A stretch of DNA of 64,000 nt from Zoogloea sp. GTDB lineage: Bacteria; Pseudomonadota; Gammaproteobacteria; Burkholderiales; Rhodocyclaceae. Below the pieces are notes generated by a model, which saw only the letters and a program-made list of their open reading frames with translations, was not told the DNA's origin and ran no database searches. The stretch is from assembly GCF_023150065.1 (NCBI RefSeq), contig NZ_JAKLLN010000020.1:1-64000 (forward strand), read 5' to 3'. Position numbers and translations under genes: made by a program. Below are positions 36,872 through 45,545 of the stretch, piece after piece. Every line of letters starts with the position of its first letter. Position 1 is the stretch's first letter.

Positions 36872-38026
36872 TTACTGGCGCTGCTCGATGGGCACGAAGA
36901 CCCGGTCTTCCGGCCCGACATAGTTCGCGCTCGGGCGGATGATCTTGTTGTCGATGCGCTGCTCGATGATGTGTGCCGCCCAGCCGGAGGTACGGGCGAT
37001 CACGAAGAGCGGGGTGAACATGGCCGTCGGGACGCCCATCATGTGGTAGCTCACGGCGCTGAACCAGTCCAGGTTGGGGAACATCTGCTTGACCTCCCCC
37101 ATCACGGCTTCCAGGCGGGCAGCGATGTCGTACATCTTGGTGGAACCTGCGTCCACCGACAGTTCAGCCGCGACCCCCTTGATCACCTCGTTACGGGGGT
37201 CGGACACGGTATAGACCGGGTGGCCAAAGCCGATCACGACCTCCTTGGCCTCTACGCGGCGACGGATGTCGGCCTCGGCTTCATCCGGGCTGTCGTAGCG
37301 CTTCTGGATCTCGAAGGCCACCTCGTTGGCGCCCCCGTGCTTGGGGCCCCGCAGCGCGCCGATGGCGCCGGTGATGGCCGAGTAGATGTCCGACCCCGTG
37401 CCGGCGATGACCCGGCCGGTGAAGGTGGAGGCGTTGAATTCGTGCTCGGCGTAGAGGATCAGGGAAGTGTGCATGGAACGCTCCCACAGGGCCGAGGGCT
37501 TCTGCCCGTGCAGCAGGTGCAGAAAATGCGCGCCGATGGAGTCGTCATCCGTCTCCACATCAATGCGTTTGCCGTTGGTGGCCCAGTGGTACCAGTAGAG
37601 CAGCATGGACCCCAGGGAGGCCATCAGGCGATCGGCGATGTCCCGTGTGCCCGGAATGTTGTGGTCGTCCTTCTCCGGCAAGGCGCAGCCCAGCGCCGAC
37701 ACCCCGGTGCGCATCACGTCCATCGGATGGGCGGAGGCCGGCAGGCACTCCAGGGCTTCCTTGACGTTGGTCGGCAGTCCGCGCATGGCCTTGAGCTTGG
37801 CCTTGTAGGCCTTCAGTTCCGCCCGGGTCGGCAGCTTGCCATGCACCAGCAGGTGGGCCACCTCTTCAAACTGGCAGCGCTCGGCGATATCCATGATGTC
37901 GTAACCCCGGTAGTGCAGATCATTGCCGCTCTTGCCCACGGTGCACAGGGCGGTGTTGCCAGCGGTGATGCCCGAGAGGGCTACCGACTTCTTGGGCTTG
38001 AATGAGGACTCTTGTGGTGTGTTCAT
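36872..38026 (-). CDS. prpC: 2-methylcitrate synthase
   Basis: [67 protein letters not shown]. Confidence 0.96.
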   Translation of the reverse strand: MNTPQESSFKPKKSVALSGITAGNTALCTVGKSGNDLHYRGYDIMDIAERCQFEEVAHLLVHGKLPTRAELKAYKAKLKAMRGLPTNVKEALECLPASAHPMDVMRTGVSALGCALPEKDDHNIPGTRDIADRLMASLGSMLLYWYHWATNGKRIDVETDDDSIGAHFLHLLHGQKPSALWERSMHTSLILYAEHEFNASTFTGRVIAGTGSDIYSAITGAIGALRGPKHGGANEVAFEIQKRYDSPDEAEADIRRRVEAKEVVIGFGHPVYTVSDPRNEVIKGVAAELSVDAGSTKMYDIAARLEAVMGEVKQMFPNLDWFSAVSYHMMGVPTAMFTPLFVIARTSGWAAHIIEQRIDNKIIRPSANYVGPEDRVFVPIEQRQ

Positions 38027-38075
38027 TCCTGTCTCCTATGCAATTCCGCTAGGGCTTGCGCTTGTCTTGAGGAGT

Positions 38076-38160
38076 TCGCAATATACGCACCCTGATCGCA
38101 GTCACGAGCACTGAAAAGGCGAAGCGTTGCGAATGCCATTCTGCGAAATTGCGAATATTG
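38076..38160 (-). promoter_or_regulatory. prpC promoter/operator region with repeated TGCGAAT-type motifs
   Basis: TTGCGAATG, CTGCGAAA, TTGCGAATA and TCGCAATATACGCA between divergent prpC and regulator genes. Confidence 0.55.
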
Positions 38161-38200
38161 TGAAGATGTCATTCATTCAAACTCAAGAGAGGAGCATCCG

Positions 38201-39610
38201 ATGAAGAAAACCTTCATGGGCATCCGTCTGCGACGCTTTCGCGAAGAGCGGGGCCTGACCCAGGTTGCCCTGGCCAGGGCCCTCGAGCTCTCCCCCAGCT
38301 ACCTCAACCAGCTCGAGCAGAACCAGCGCCCCCTCAGCGTGCCGGTGCTGCTCAAGCTCAACGCCGTGTTCGGCGTCGATGTCCAGCAGTTCTCCGAGGA
38401 CGACGAAGCCCGTCTCATCGCAGACCTGCGTGAAGTCTTCCTGTCGGCTCCCGGCGAGACCCCGGTGTCCACCGCCGAGATCCGCGAGCTGGCGGCCAAC
38501 ATGCCCGCCGTGGCGCGCACGCTGATCGCCCTGGATCGGGGCCTGCGGGACCAGCGTGAGCGCACCGAGGCCCTGTCCATCCGGCTCGGCGATGATCGCA
38601 GCGGCACGTTTCGCCCGGCCCCCATGCCCTACGAGGAGGTGCGGGATTTCTTCTACGCCCGACACAACCACATCGACGAACTCGACCGCCTGGCCGAGTC
38701 GATCTTTGAATCCTGTGGTGACGACAGGGATCTGGTCGCCGCCCTCACCCAGCGCCTGGAGTCCGGGCACGGGGTGCGGGTCGCCATCGACAAGGACGAC
38801 GGTGGCGCCCAGCGCAGCTATGACAGCGCCGCCCGGGTGCTGCGCCTGTCCTCGCGCCTCCAGTGGGGGCAGCAGGCCTTCCAGCTCGCCACCCAGATCG
38901 CGTTTCTGGAGGCCCGCAGCCTCATCGACGGATTGGCGAGCGAAAGCAGCTTTGCCCTGGAAGAATCCCGCGCTCTCGCCCGCATAGGTCTCGCCAGCTA
39001 TTTTGCCGGTGCGCTGGTGCTGCCCTACAGCCGCTTCCTGGAGGCCGCCGAGGCGCTCCGCTACGACATCGGCCTGCTGGAAAGGCAGTTTGGCGTGGGC
39101 TTCGAGACGGTCTGCCACCGCCTGTCCACCCTCCAGCGCCCTGCTGCCCGCGGTGTGCCCTTCTTCTTCATCCGGGTGGACCGGGCCGGCAACATCTCCA
39201 AGCGGCAATCCGCCACCGACTTCCACTTTTCGCGCATCGGCGGCACCTGCCCCCTGTGGAACGTGTACGAGGCCTTCACGTCACCCGGGCGCATCTTCAC
39301 CCAGATTGCCGCCATGCCCGACGGCCGCCGTTACCTGTGGATCGCTCGCACCACATCCCGGGAAGCCGGTGCCTATGGCGCTCCGGAGAAGACCTTCTCC
39401 ATTGGCCTGGGCTGCGACCTGCGCCACGCGGAGCGGCTGATCTACTCCCGCGGGCTGGACCTCACCACCCCCGAGGCCGCCACGCCCATCGGCGCCGGGT
39501 GCAAGGTGTGCGAGCGGGATCACTGCTCGCAGCGGGCCTTCCCGGCCATCGGGCGAAGCCTGTCCATCGACGCAGACCACCGCTACTTCGAGCCCTATCG
39601 CCAGGACTGA
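38201..39610 (+). CDS. XRE-family short-chain fatty acyl regulator (RamB/ScfR/MccR-like)
   Basis: MGIRLRRFREERGLTQVALARALELSPSYLNQLEQNQRPLSVPVLLKL; C-terminal cysteine-containing domain GAGCKVCERDHCSQRAFP. Confidence 0.9.
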   Translation: MKKTFMGIRLRRFREERGLTQVALARALELSPSYLNQLEQNQRPLSVPVLLKLNAVFGVDVQQFSEDDEARLIADLREVFLSAPGETPVSTAEIRELAANMPAVARTLIALDRGLRDQRERTEALSIRLGDDRSGTFRPAPMPYEEVRDFFYARHNHIDELDRLAESIFESCGDDRDLVAALTQRLESGHGVRVAIDKDDGGAQRSYDSAARVLRLSSRLQWGQQAFQLATQIAFLEARSLIDGLASESSFALEESRALARIGLASYFAGALVLPYSRFLEAAEALRYDIGLLERQFGVGFETVCHRLSTLQRPAARGVPFFFIRVDRAGNISKRQSATDFHFSRIGGTCPLWNVYEAFTSPGRIFTQIAAMPDGRRYLWIARTTSREAGAYGAPEKTFSIGLGCDLRHAERLIYSRGLDLTTPEAATPIGAGCKVCERDHCSQRAFPAIGRSLSIDADHRYFEPYRQD

Positions 39611-39627
39611 GAGCGCCCCACCCTACC

Positions 39628-40776
39628 CTACTCCCAGGCCAGGGCTCCTCCCGTCTGGTACTCGGTGACCCGCGTTTCGAAGAAGTTCTTCTCCTTGCGC
39701 AGGTTGGCCTGTTCGTCGAGCCAGGGCAGGACGTTCTCCGCACCGGGGAAGGGTTCGGCGAGGCCGACCTGGCGGGCCCGGCGGTTGGCCATGAAGCGGA
39801 ACTGGCGGGTGTGCAGGTCGGCGTTGTAGCCGAGGATGGGGTCACGCAGGATGTAGGCGGCGTAGGCGGACTCGGCGGCTTCTGCTTCGTCCCACAGGGC
39901 TTTCAGGGCGGACGGGTCGAGGCTCAGGTTCTCTTCCTTGAGCAGTTCGCGCACCACCCGGATGCCGAAGGCGCAGTGCAGCACCTCGTCGCGCATGATG
40001 TACTGCAGCTGTTCGGCGGCGCCCTTCATCAGGCCACGGCGCTGCAGGGCAAAGATGGGGGTGAAGCCGTTGTAGAACCAGCAGCCCTCGAAGATCGCCG
40101 CGAAGAAGAAGTAGGACAGGGCGAATTCGTGCAGGTTGTCCCGGTCGGCCAGGTCGAAGTCGGGGCGCATGACCCGTTCCAGGCGCCGGTTGGCCAGGGC
40201 GATCTTGCCGTGGATGGCGGGCACCACCCGGTAGCGGTTGTAGATCTCCTGCTGGTCGAGGCCGATGCTCTCGATGCAGTGCTGGTAGGTCCAGGTGTGC
40301 AGGGCTTCTTCATACACCTGGCGGGCCTGGTAGATCTGCAGCTCGGGGGCGCTCATCTTCTCCATCACGGCCAGGCCGATGTTGCGCATGGCCAGGATGT
40401 CGGAGGTGGTGAGGTAGGCCAGCACGTTCTCGAAGACGTGGCGCTCGGCGCCGTTGAGCTTGTGGTGGTAGTCGTGCACGTCCTGGGCCATGGAGATCTC
40501 CAGGGGCGTCCAGTGGTTGCGGTTGGCCTTCAGGAAGAACTCCCAGGCCCAGGGGTACTTGAACGGGGCCAGCTGGTTGATGTCGGTCTTGCCGCCGACG
40601 ATGCGCTTGTCGGCGGCATTCACCGGGGCCAGGGAATGGGCGGGGGATGGGTTGTCGTCAGTGCGGCCCGGGAGCGCCGCAGGGCCTGGGGCCGCGGGCT
40701 CGCCGGACAAGGGGGCAATAGCGGCTGGGGTGGCTGGGGCGGCGGTTTCCCAGTCGTCGAAACGGAAGGCACTCAT
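39628..40776 (-). CDS. nrdB: Ribonucleoside-diphosphate reductase class Ia beta subunit
   Basis: YEEALHTWTYQHCIESIG (Tyr radical region), FFFAAIFEGCWFYNGF, IMRDEVLHCAFG. Confidence 0.95.
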   Translation of the reverse strand: MSAFRFDDWETAAPATPAAIAPLSGEPAAPGPAALPGRTDDNPSPAHSLAPVNAADKRIVGGKTDINQLAPFKYPWAWEFFLKANRNHWTPLEISMAQDVHDYHHKLNGAERHVFENVLAYLTTSDILAMRNIGLAVMEKMSAPELQIYQARQVYEEALHTWTYQHCIESIGLDQQEIYNRYRVVPAIHGKIALANRRLERVMRPDFDLADRDNLHEFALSYFFFAAIFEGCWFYNGFTPIFALQRRGLMKGAAEQLQYIMRDEVLHCAFGIRVVRELLKEENLSLDPSALKALWDEAEAAESAYAAYILRDPILGYNADLHTRQFRFMANRRARQVGLAEPFPGAENVLPWLDEQANLRKEKNFFETRVTEYQTGGALAWE

Positions 40777-40791
40777 GTTCTTGGGTCCAGG

Positions 40792-41655
40792 TCACTCGCC
40801 ATAGGTGGCGATCTTCTCTTTCAGTTCATGCAGTCCGGCGAGGAAGTCGGGGCCGGGATGCGTGAAGTGCTCGGCAGCCAGGGGCAGGATGGGAATGCCC
40901 GGTTTGGCGACGGCGGGATTGCAGGAGGTGGCGCGGCGGTCCTGCAGCGCCAGGATGAGCTCGGGCTCCCTGGCGGTGATCCATGCGGCCACGTCGCCAT
41001 CCGGGGCGCCGGGCTTGAAGTTGCGGATGCTGTCGTGGTCGGCGACCACCTGGAAACCGGCGGCAGAGATCAGTTCATGCAGGGTTGTGCCCTTGCCGTA
41101 GGAATACGGCGCCGGACCGCAGGCCGACAGGATCAGCACCCGCCGCCCGCGGCTGTCCATCTTGGCTGCTACACGCCAGTCGGTATCGAAGGCGGCAAGC
41201 CGGCGGTCGATGTCGCTCACGCCGACGGCCCGGCCGACATCCCGCATCATCTCCTCCATCCCGGCCATGCCGCGAAACCCGCCGACGCGTATCGATGTTG
41301 CGCCGGGCGGGGTAGCCTTGCGCGCCACGTCGTCGCCCGTCCATTCCGAGAAGATGAGCAGATCCGGCTCCAGGTCGGCGATGGCCGGGGCGTCCGGGTC
41401 GATCACGCCGCCGGTATGGGGCAGCGGCATGGAATCGTAGCGGCTGACACCGACGATGCAGCGTGCCAGGCCCAGCCAGTCGAGGACACGGCTTATATAG
41501 GGGGACTGGCTGATGATGCGCGGGCATTCGGCAGCCTGGAGCAGGCCTGGCGAGCACAGCACGCACAGGAGCAACAGGCGAAGGTGCCGGGCCGCCTCCC
41601 CGGGCCATGCCGACAGGCTGTTCATGCGGGTGCGGGCGTGCGGTGCCGGTGTCAT
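40792..41655 (-). CDS. BtuF/TroA-like ABC transporter substrate-binding protein
   Basis: Signal peptide; ECPRIISQSPYISRVLDWLGLARCIVGVSRYDSMPLPHTGGVIDPDAPAIADLEPDLLIFSEW. Start overlaps the nrdA stop (ATGA). Confidence 0.8.
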   Translation of the reverse strand: MTPAPHARTRMNSLSAWPGEAARHLRLLLLCVLCSPGLLQAAECPRIISQSPYISRVLDWLGLARCIVGVSRYDSMPLPHTGGVIDPDAPAIADLEPDLLIFSEWTGDDVARKATPPGATSIRVGGFRGMAGMEEMMRDVGRAVGVSDIDRRLAAFDTDWRVAAKMDSRGRRVLILSACGPAPYSYGKGTTLHELISAAGFQVVADHDSIRNFKPGAPDGDVAAWITAREPELILALQDRRATSCNPAVAKPGIPILPLAAEHFTHPGPDFLAGLHELKEKIATYGE

Positions 41656-44417
41656 TGGCAGGCCTCGCAGTCCGGATTGTCGATGCTGCAGAAGCGGGGC
41701 TCCTCCCCTCCCCCGCTTTCGCCGCCACCGGTCTTTTCCATCTGGCTGGCGCCCAGGGTGCGCAGGTAATAGGTGGTCTTGAGCCCGCGGATCCAGGCCA
41801 GCTTGTAGAGCTCGTCGAGCTTCTTGCCGGACGGCAGGGCCAGGTAGAGGTTGAGGGACTGGGCCTGGTCGATCCACTTCTGGCGCCGGGCGGCGGCCTC
41901 GATCAGCCAGCGGGGGTCGATCTCGAAGGCGGTGGCGTAGCGGGCCTTGAGTTCGTCGGGCACCCGCTCGATGCGCGCCAGGGAGCCGTCGAAGTACTTC
42001 AGGTCGGAGACCATCACCGGGTCCCACAGGCCGAGGGCCTTCAGGTCGCGCACCAGGGCCTCATTGACCACAGTGAACTCGCCCGACAGGTTCGATTTGA
42101 CGTAGAGGTTCTGGTACGCCGGCTCGATGCTGGCCGACACGCCGATGATGTTGGAGATGGTGGCGGTGGGAGCAATGGCCACGCAGTTGGAGTTGCGCAT
42201 GCCATGGCGGGCAATGTGGGCCTTCAGGGCCTGCCAGTCGAGGCGGACGTCCGGGTTGGTGTCCAGATAGCCGCCCCGGGTGGCGCCCAGGATGGTCAGG
42301 GACTCATGGGGCAGCACGCCCTTGTCCCACAGGCTGCCGCGGAAGCTGGAGTAAGCTCCCCGCTCCCGCGCCAGTTCGGCCGATGCCCAATAGGCCTGGA
42401 AGCACACGGCCTCCATGCTGGCGTCGGCAAACTCCACTGCCGCAGGTGAGGCGTAGGGAATGCCCAGCCGGTACAGGCAGTCGGCAAAGCCCATGATCCC
42501 GAGCCCGACCGGGCGGTGACGCAGGTTGGCGTTGCGGGCCTTGGGGGTGGCGTAGAAGTTGATGTCCACCACGTTGTCGAGCATGCGCATGGCGGTCTGC
42601 ACCGTCCGCGCCAGCTTGGCCTGGTCGAGCTGGCCGTCCTTGAGATGGGCGAGCAGGTTCACTGAGCCCAGGTTGCACACGGCGGTCTCGGCATCGGAGG
42701 TGTTGAGGGTGATCTCGGTGCACAGGTTGGAGCTGTGAACCACGCCCACGTGCTGCTGGGGCGAACGCAGATTGCACGGGTCCTTGAAGGTGATCCAGGG
42801 ATGCCCGGTCTCGAACAGCATGGTCAGCATCTTGCGCCACAGCTGGACGGCGGGCAGCTTCTTGAAGAGGCGGATTTCGCCGGCCTCGGCACGGGCTTCG
42901 TAGGCAAGGTAGGCGGTTTCGAAGGTCTGCCCGTACTTGTCGTGCAGGTCGGGCACGTCCGACGGTGAGAAGAGCGTCCACTCCGCGTTCTCGTGGACCC
43001 GCTTCATGAAGAGGTCGGGAATCCAGTTGGCGGTGTTCATGTCGTGGGTGCGGCGGCGCTCGTCGCCGGTGTTCTTGCGCAGCTCCAGGAACTCCTCGAT
43101 GTCCAGGTGCCAGGATTCCAGGTAGGCACATACCGCCCCCTTGCGCTTGCCGCCCTGATTGACCGCCACCGCGGTGTCATTGACCACCTTGAGGAAGGGA
43201 ATCACTCCCTGGCTCTGACCATTGGTGCCCTTGATGCGGCTCCCCAGAGCGCGCACCGGCGTCCAGTCGTTGCCCAGCCCGCCGGCGTACTTCTGCAGCA
43301 GGGCGTTCTCCTTGATGGACTGGTAGATGCCCTCCAGGTCGTCGGCTACCGTGGTGAGGTAGCAGGAGGACAGCTGGGAATGCAGGGTGCCGCTGTTGAA
43401 CAGGGTCGGCGTGGAGCACATGAAATCGAAGCTCGAAATCAGGTCGTAGAACTCGATGGCCCGGGCCTCCCGGTCGATCTCGCCGAGGGCCAGCCCCATG
43501 GCCACACGCATGAAGAAGATCTGCGGCAGCTCGATGCGCTGGCCGTCGATGTGCAGAAAGTAGCGGTCATAGAGGGTCTGAAGGCCCAAGTAACCAAAAA
43601 GCCGATCCCGCTCGGGCCGGATCGCGGCGGCGAGCCGGTCCAGATCGAATTCAGCAAGGCGCGGGTCGAGCAGCTCCGCTTCGATTCCTCTTCGGATGAA
43701 GCGGGGGAGATAGTCCGTGCAGGCGGCGCCCATCTGTTCGGTTGGCACCGGACGACCCAGCACCTCCTGCATCAGCCTCGCCAGCAGCAGGCGCGCGGTG
43801 GCGTAGTCGTAACCCGGGTCCGTCTCGATAAGACTGCGGGCCGACAGGATCAGGGCCTGGGTGACCTCCTCGATCGCGACTCCGTCATACAGATTGCGCA
43901 GGGCGTGCTCGAGGATCAGATCTGCCGATACGCTCTCCTCCAGCCCGATGCAGGCGGCGACGCACACCGCTCTCAGCTCGGCGACATCGAGGGGGAGCCT
44001 GGCTCCGTCCACCCTCACGTGCAGCGCGGAGGTGGTGACAGCCGCGACAACACGGGCGGCCCGCTCTTCGGCACGGCGCTCCCGGTAGAGGACGTAGGCA
44101 CGGGCCACGTCATGCTCGCCGGAGCGCATCAGGGCCAGTTCCACCTGGTCCTGGATGTCCTCGATGTGCACGGTGCCCCCGTCGGGCAGGCGACGGGTCA
44201 AGGAGCGCACCACCACGTCGGTAAGACGTGCCACCACTTCCCGCACCCGGGAAGAGCCGGCACTCTGGCTCCCCTCCACGGCGAGGAAAGCCTTGGTCAT
44301 CGCCACGGCAATCTTCTCCGGATCAAAAGCGACGACGGCGGCGTTGCGACGGATAACCTGGAAGGCCACGAGCGAAGGCTCGGTGCCTGCATTGAGGGCT
44401 AGGACGTTCGAGGACAA
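41652..44417 (-). CDS. nrdA: Ribonucleoside-diphosphate reductase class Ia alpha subunit; probable TTG start
   Basis: ATP-cone N-terminus (FQVIRRNAAVVAFDPEKIAVAMTKAFLAVEG), STPTLFNSGTLHSQLSSCYL, NLCTEITLNTSDAETAVCNLGSVNL; GGAGAG five nt before TTG. Start inferred. Confidence 0.92.
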   Translation of the reverse strand: MSSNVLALNAGTEPSLVAFQVIRRNAAVVAFDPEKIAVAMTKAFLAVEGSQSAGSSRVREVVARLTDVVVRSLTRRLPDGGTVHIEDIQDQVELALMRSGEHDVARAYVLYRERRAEERAARVVAAVTTSALHVRVDGARLPLDVAELRAVCVAACIGLEESVSADLILEHALRNLYDGVAIEEVTQALILSARSLIETDPGYDYATARLLLARLMQEVLGRPVPTEQMGAACTDYLPRFIRRGIEAELLDPRLAEFDLDRLAAAIRPERDRLFGYLGLQTLYDRYFLHIDGQRIELPQIFFMRVAMGLALGEIDREARAIEFYDLISSFDFMCSTPTLFNSGTLHSQLSSCYLTTVADDLEGIYQSIKENALLQKYAGGLGNDWTPVRALGSRIKGTNGQSQGVIPFLKVVNDTAVAVNQGGKRKGAVCAYLESWHLDIEEFLELRKNTGDERRRTHDMNTANWIPDLFMKRVHENAEWTLFSPSDVPDLHDKYGQTFETAYLAYEARAEAGEIRLFKKLPAVQLWRKMLTMLFETGHPWITFKDPCNLRSPQQHVGVVHSSNLCTEITLNTSDAETAVCNLGSVNLLAHLKDGQLDQAKLARTVQTAMRMLDNVVDINFYATPKARNANLRHRPVGLGIMGFADCLYRLGIPYASPAAVEFADASMEAVCFQAYWASAELARERGAYSSFRGSLWDKGVLPHESLTILGATRGGYLDTNPDVRLDWQALKAHIARHGMRNSNCVAIAPTATISNIIGVSASIEPAYQNLYVKSNLSGEFTVVNEALVRDLKALGLWDPVMVSDLKYFDGSLARIERVPDELKARYATAFEIDPRWLIEAAARRQKWIDQAQSLNLYLALPSGKKLDELYKLAWIRGLKTTYYLRTLGASQMEKTGGGESGGGEEPRFCSIDNPDCEACQ

Positions 44418-44586
44418 AGGGACTCTCCGGTTCGGAGGGCGGAGAATCCAGCGCAGAGGGGCAACGCGAAGCCGCGTCGGCACGGAAATGGCACCGTGCC
44501 CAGCAACGACCTGCTGCATTCGGAAAAACTCGACATGCTCACACCTTTCGCCAGGGACACCCCGCCCCATTGTTGCAAAGAAGGTT

Positions 44587-44770
44587 GTGGCAGGTCTCCT
44601 GGCTCTCGGGTCAGCATGCACCACCGGCCTTCCCGGACACATACCGACGTCCAGTGGCAAAGTGGGAGGGGTGCACTCTCCGATGACAGTTGCGGGGGCA
44701 GCTCCGGGTTTCAGGTTTGAACCTGGCACCGGATTCCCTTTTAATCCCCTTGGTGATGGGAACCAACAAC
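44587..44770 (-). ncRNA. Cobalamin riboswitch
   Basis: Minus strand contains TTAAAAGGGAATCCGGTGCC, GCTGCCCCCGCAACTGT, GCCACTGG and the B12 box AGCCAGGAGACCTGCC in the expected order. Confidence 0.95.
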
Positions 44771-45012
44771 GCCCGCAGTATGCATACGAGAGCGATGCCT
44801 CGTCAACAAGGACACTACAGGTAGTCGTTTTTCAGGAATTTTTACCATATGTGCCATTCATCTGTGCTCTGAGGGGGTCTCCTTGCCGCTCCTTCTGCCT
44901 CCGCGCTGCCCCGGGCCCTGATTGGAATCCCTCAGATCTTTAAAATCATTATTTGCTAATATTCAGGGTTCGCGGCCACTCGGCCGCCTCATGTTCATAC
45001 GCAAGGATCCTC

Positions 45013-45393
45013 ATGAAAACCGCCCACGATCTGGTCATGGCCGCCAAAGCCCTCATCCGCGAAGTGTCCCTTGATGACGCCGAGCAAGCCATTCGCGACG
45101 CCGATGTGTTGCTGGATGTAAGAGAGGCGGATGAATTCGCAGCAGGCCATCTGCCTGGCGCCCTTCATGTTTCCCGGGGGATGCTCGAGTTCAAGCTGGC
45201 CGGAACCCCCGAGCTGAGCAGTCGTGACCTGAAAGTTGTGCTGTATTGCAAGACTGGGGGTCGCGCGGCACTCGCAGCCAAAGCCTTGCAGGACATGGGC
45301 TATGTCCATGTCCAGTCCCTTGCAGGGGGAGCCGATGCCTGGGCCGCCGCGGGCCACCCCCTCGTCCGGCCGAGTCTTCCGGCCTTTGACTGA
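45013..45393 (+). CDS. Rhodanese-like domain protein
   Basis: LLDVREADEFAAGHLPGALHVSRG; active-site loop YCKTGGRA. Confidence 0.92.
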   Translation: MKTAHDLVMAAKALIREVSLDDAEQAIRDADVLLDVREADEFAAGHLPGALHVSRGMLEFKLAGTPELSSRDLKVVLYCKTGGRAALAAKALQDMGYVHVQSLAGGADAWAAAGHPLVRPSLPAFD

Positions 45394-45545
45394 TTGATTT
45401 AAGCGGGTTCCGGGGCGGCGCTGCAGTTTTTGCAAACTGCCCGGCACCTTTGAAGAACGTCCACACCATTTAGCTGTCGACGGAGGCTATGGAAGCATGT
45501 AGTTTCAGGCCGCTAGGCTATCAACGAACGTTGTGGAGTAATTGA

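Noticed and set aside
34804-36942. 712-aa plus-strand ORF opposite acnD
   Set aside because: Shadow ORF; acnD is clearly coding on the minus strand.
38863-41769. 968-aa plus-strand ORF spanning the regulator, nrdB and binding-protein genes
   Set aside because: Crosses several well-supported genes on both strands; composition typical of a GC-rich shadow ORF.
43990-44943. ORFs over the nrdA leader (e.g. 44155..44943 + and the upstream part of 41652..44729 -)
   Set aside because: Occupied by a cobalamin riboswitch with all core motifs; N-terminal extension of nrdA is not NrdA-like.
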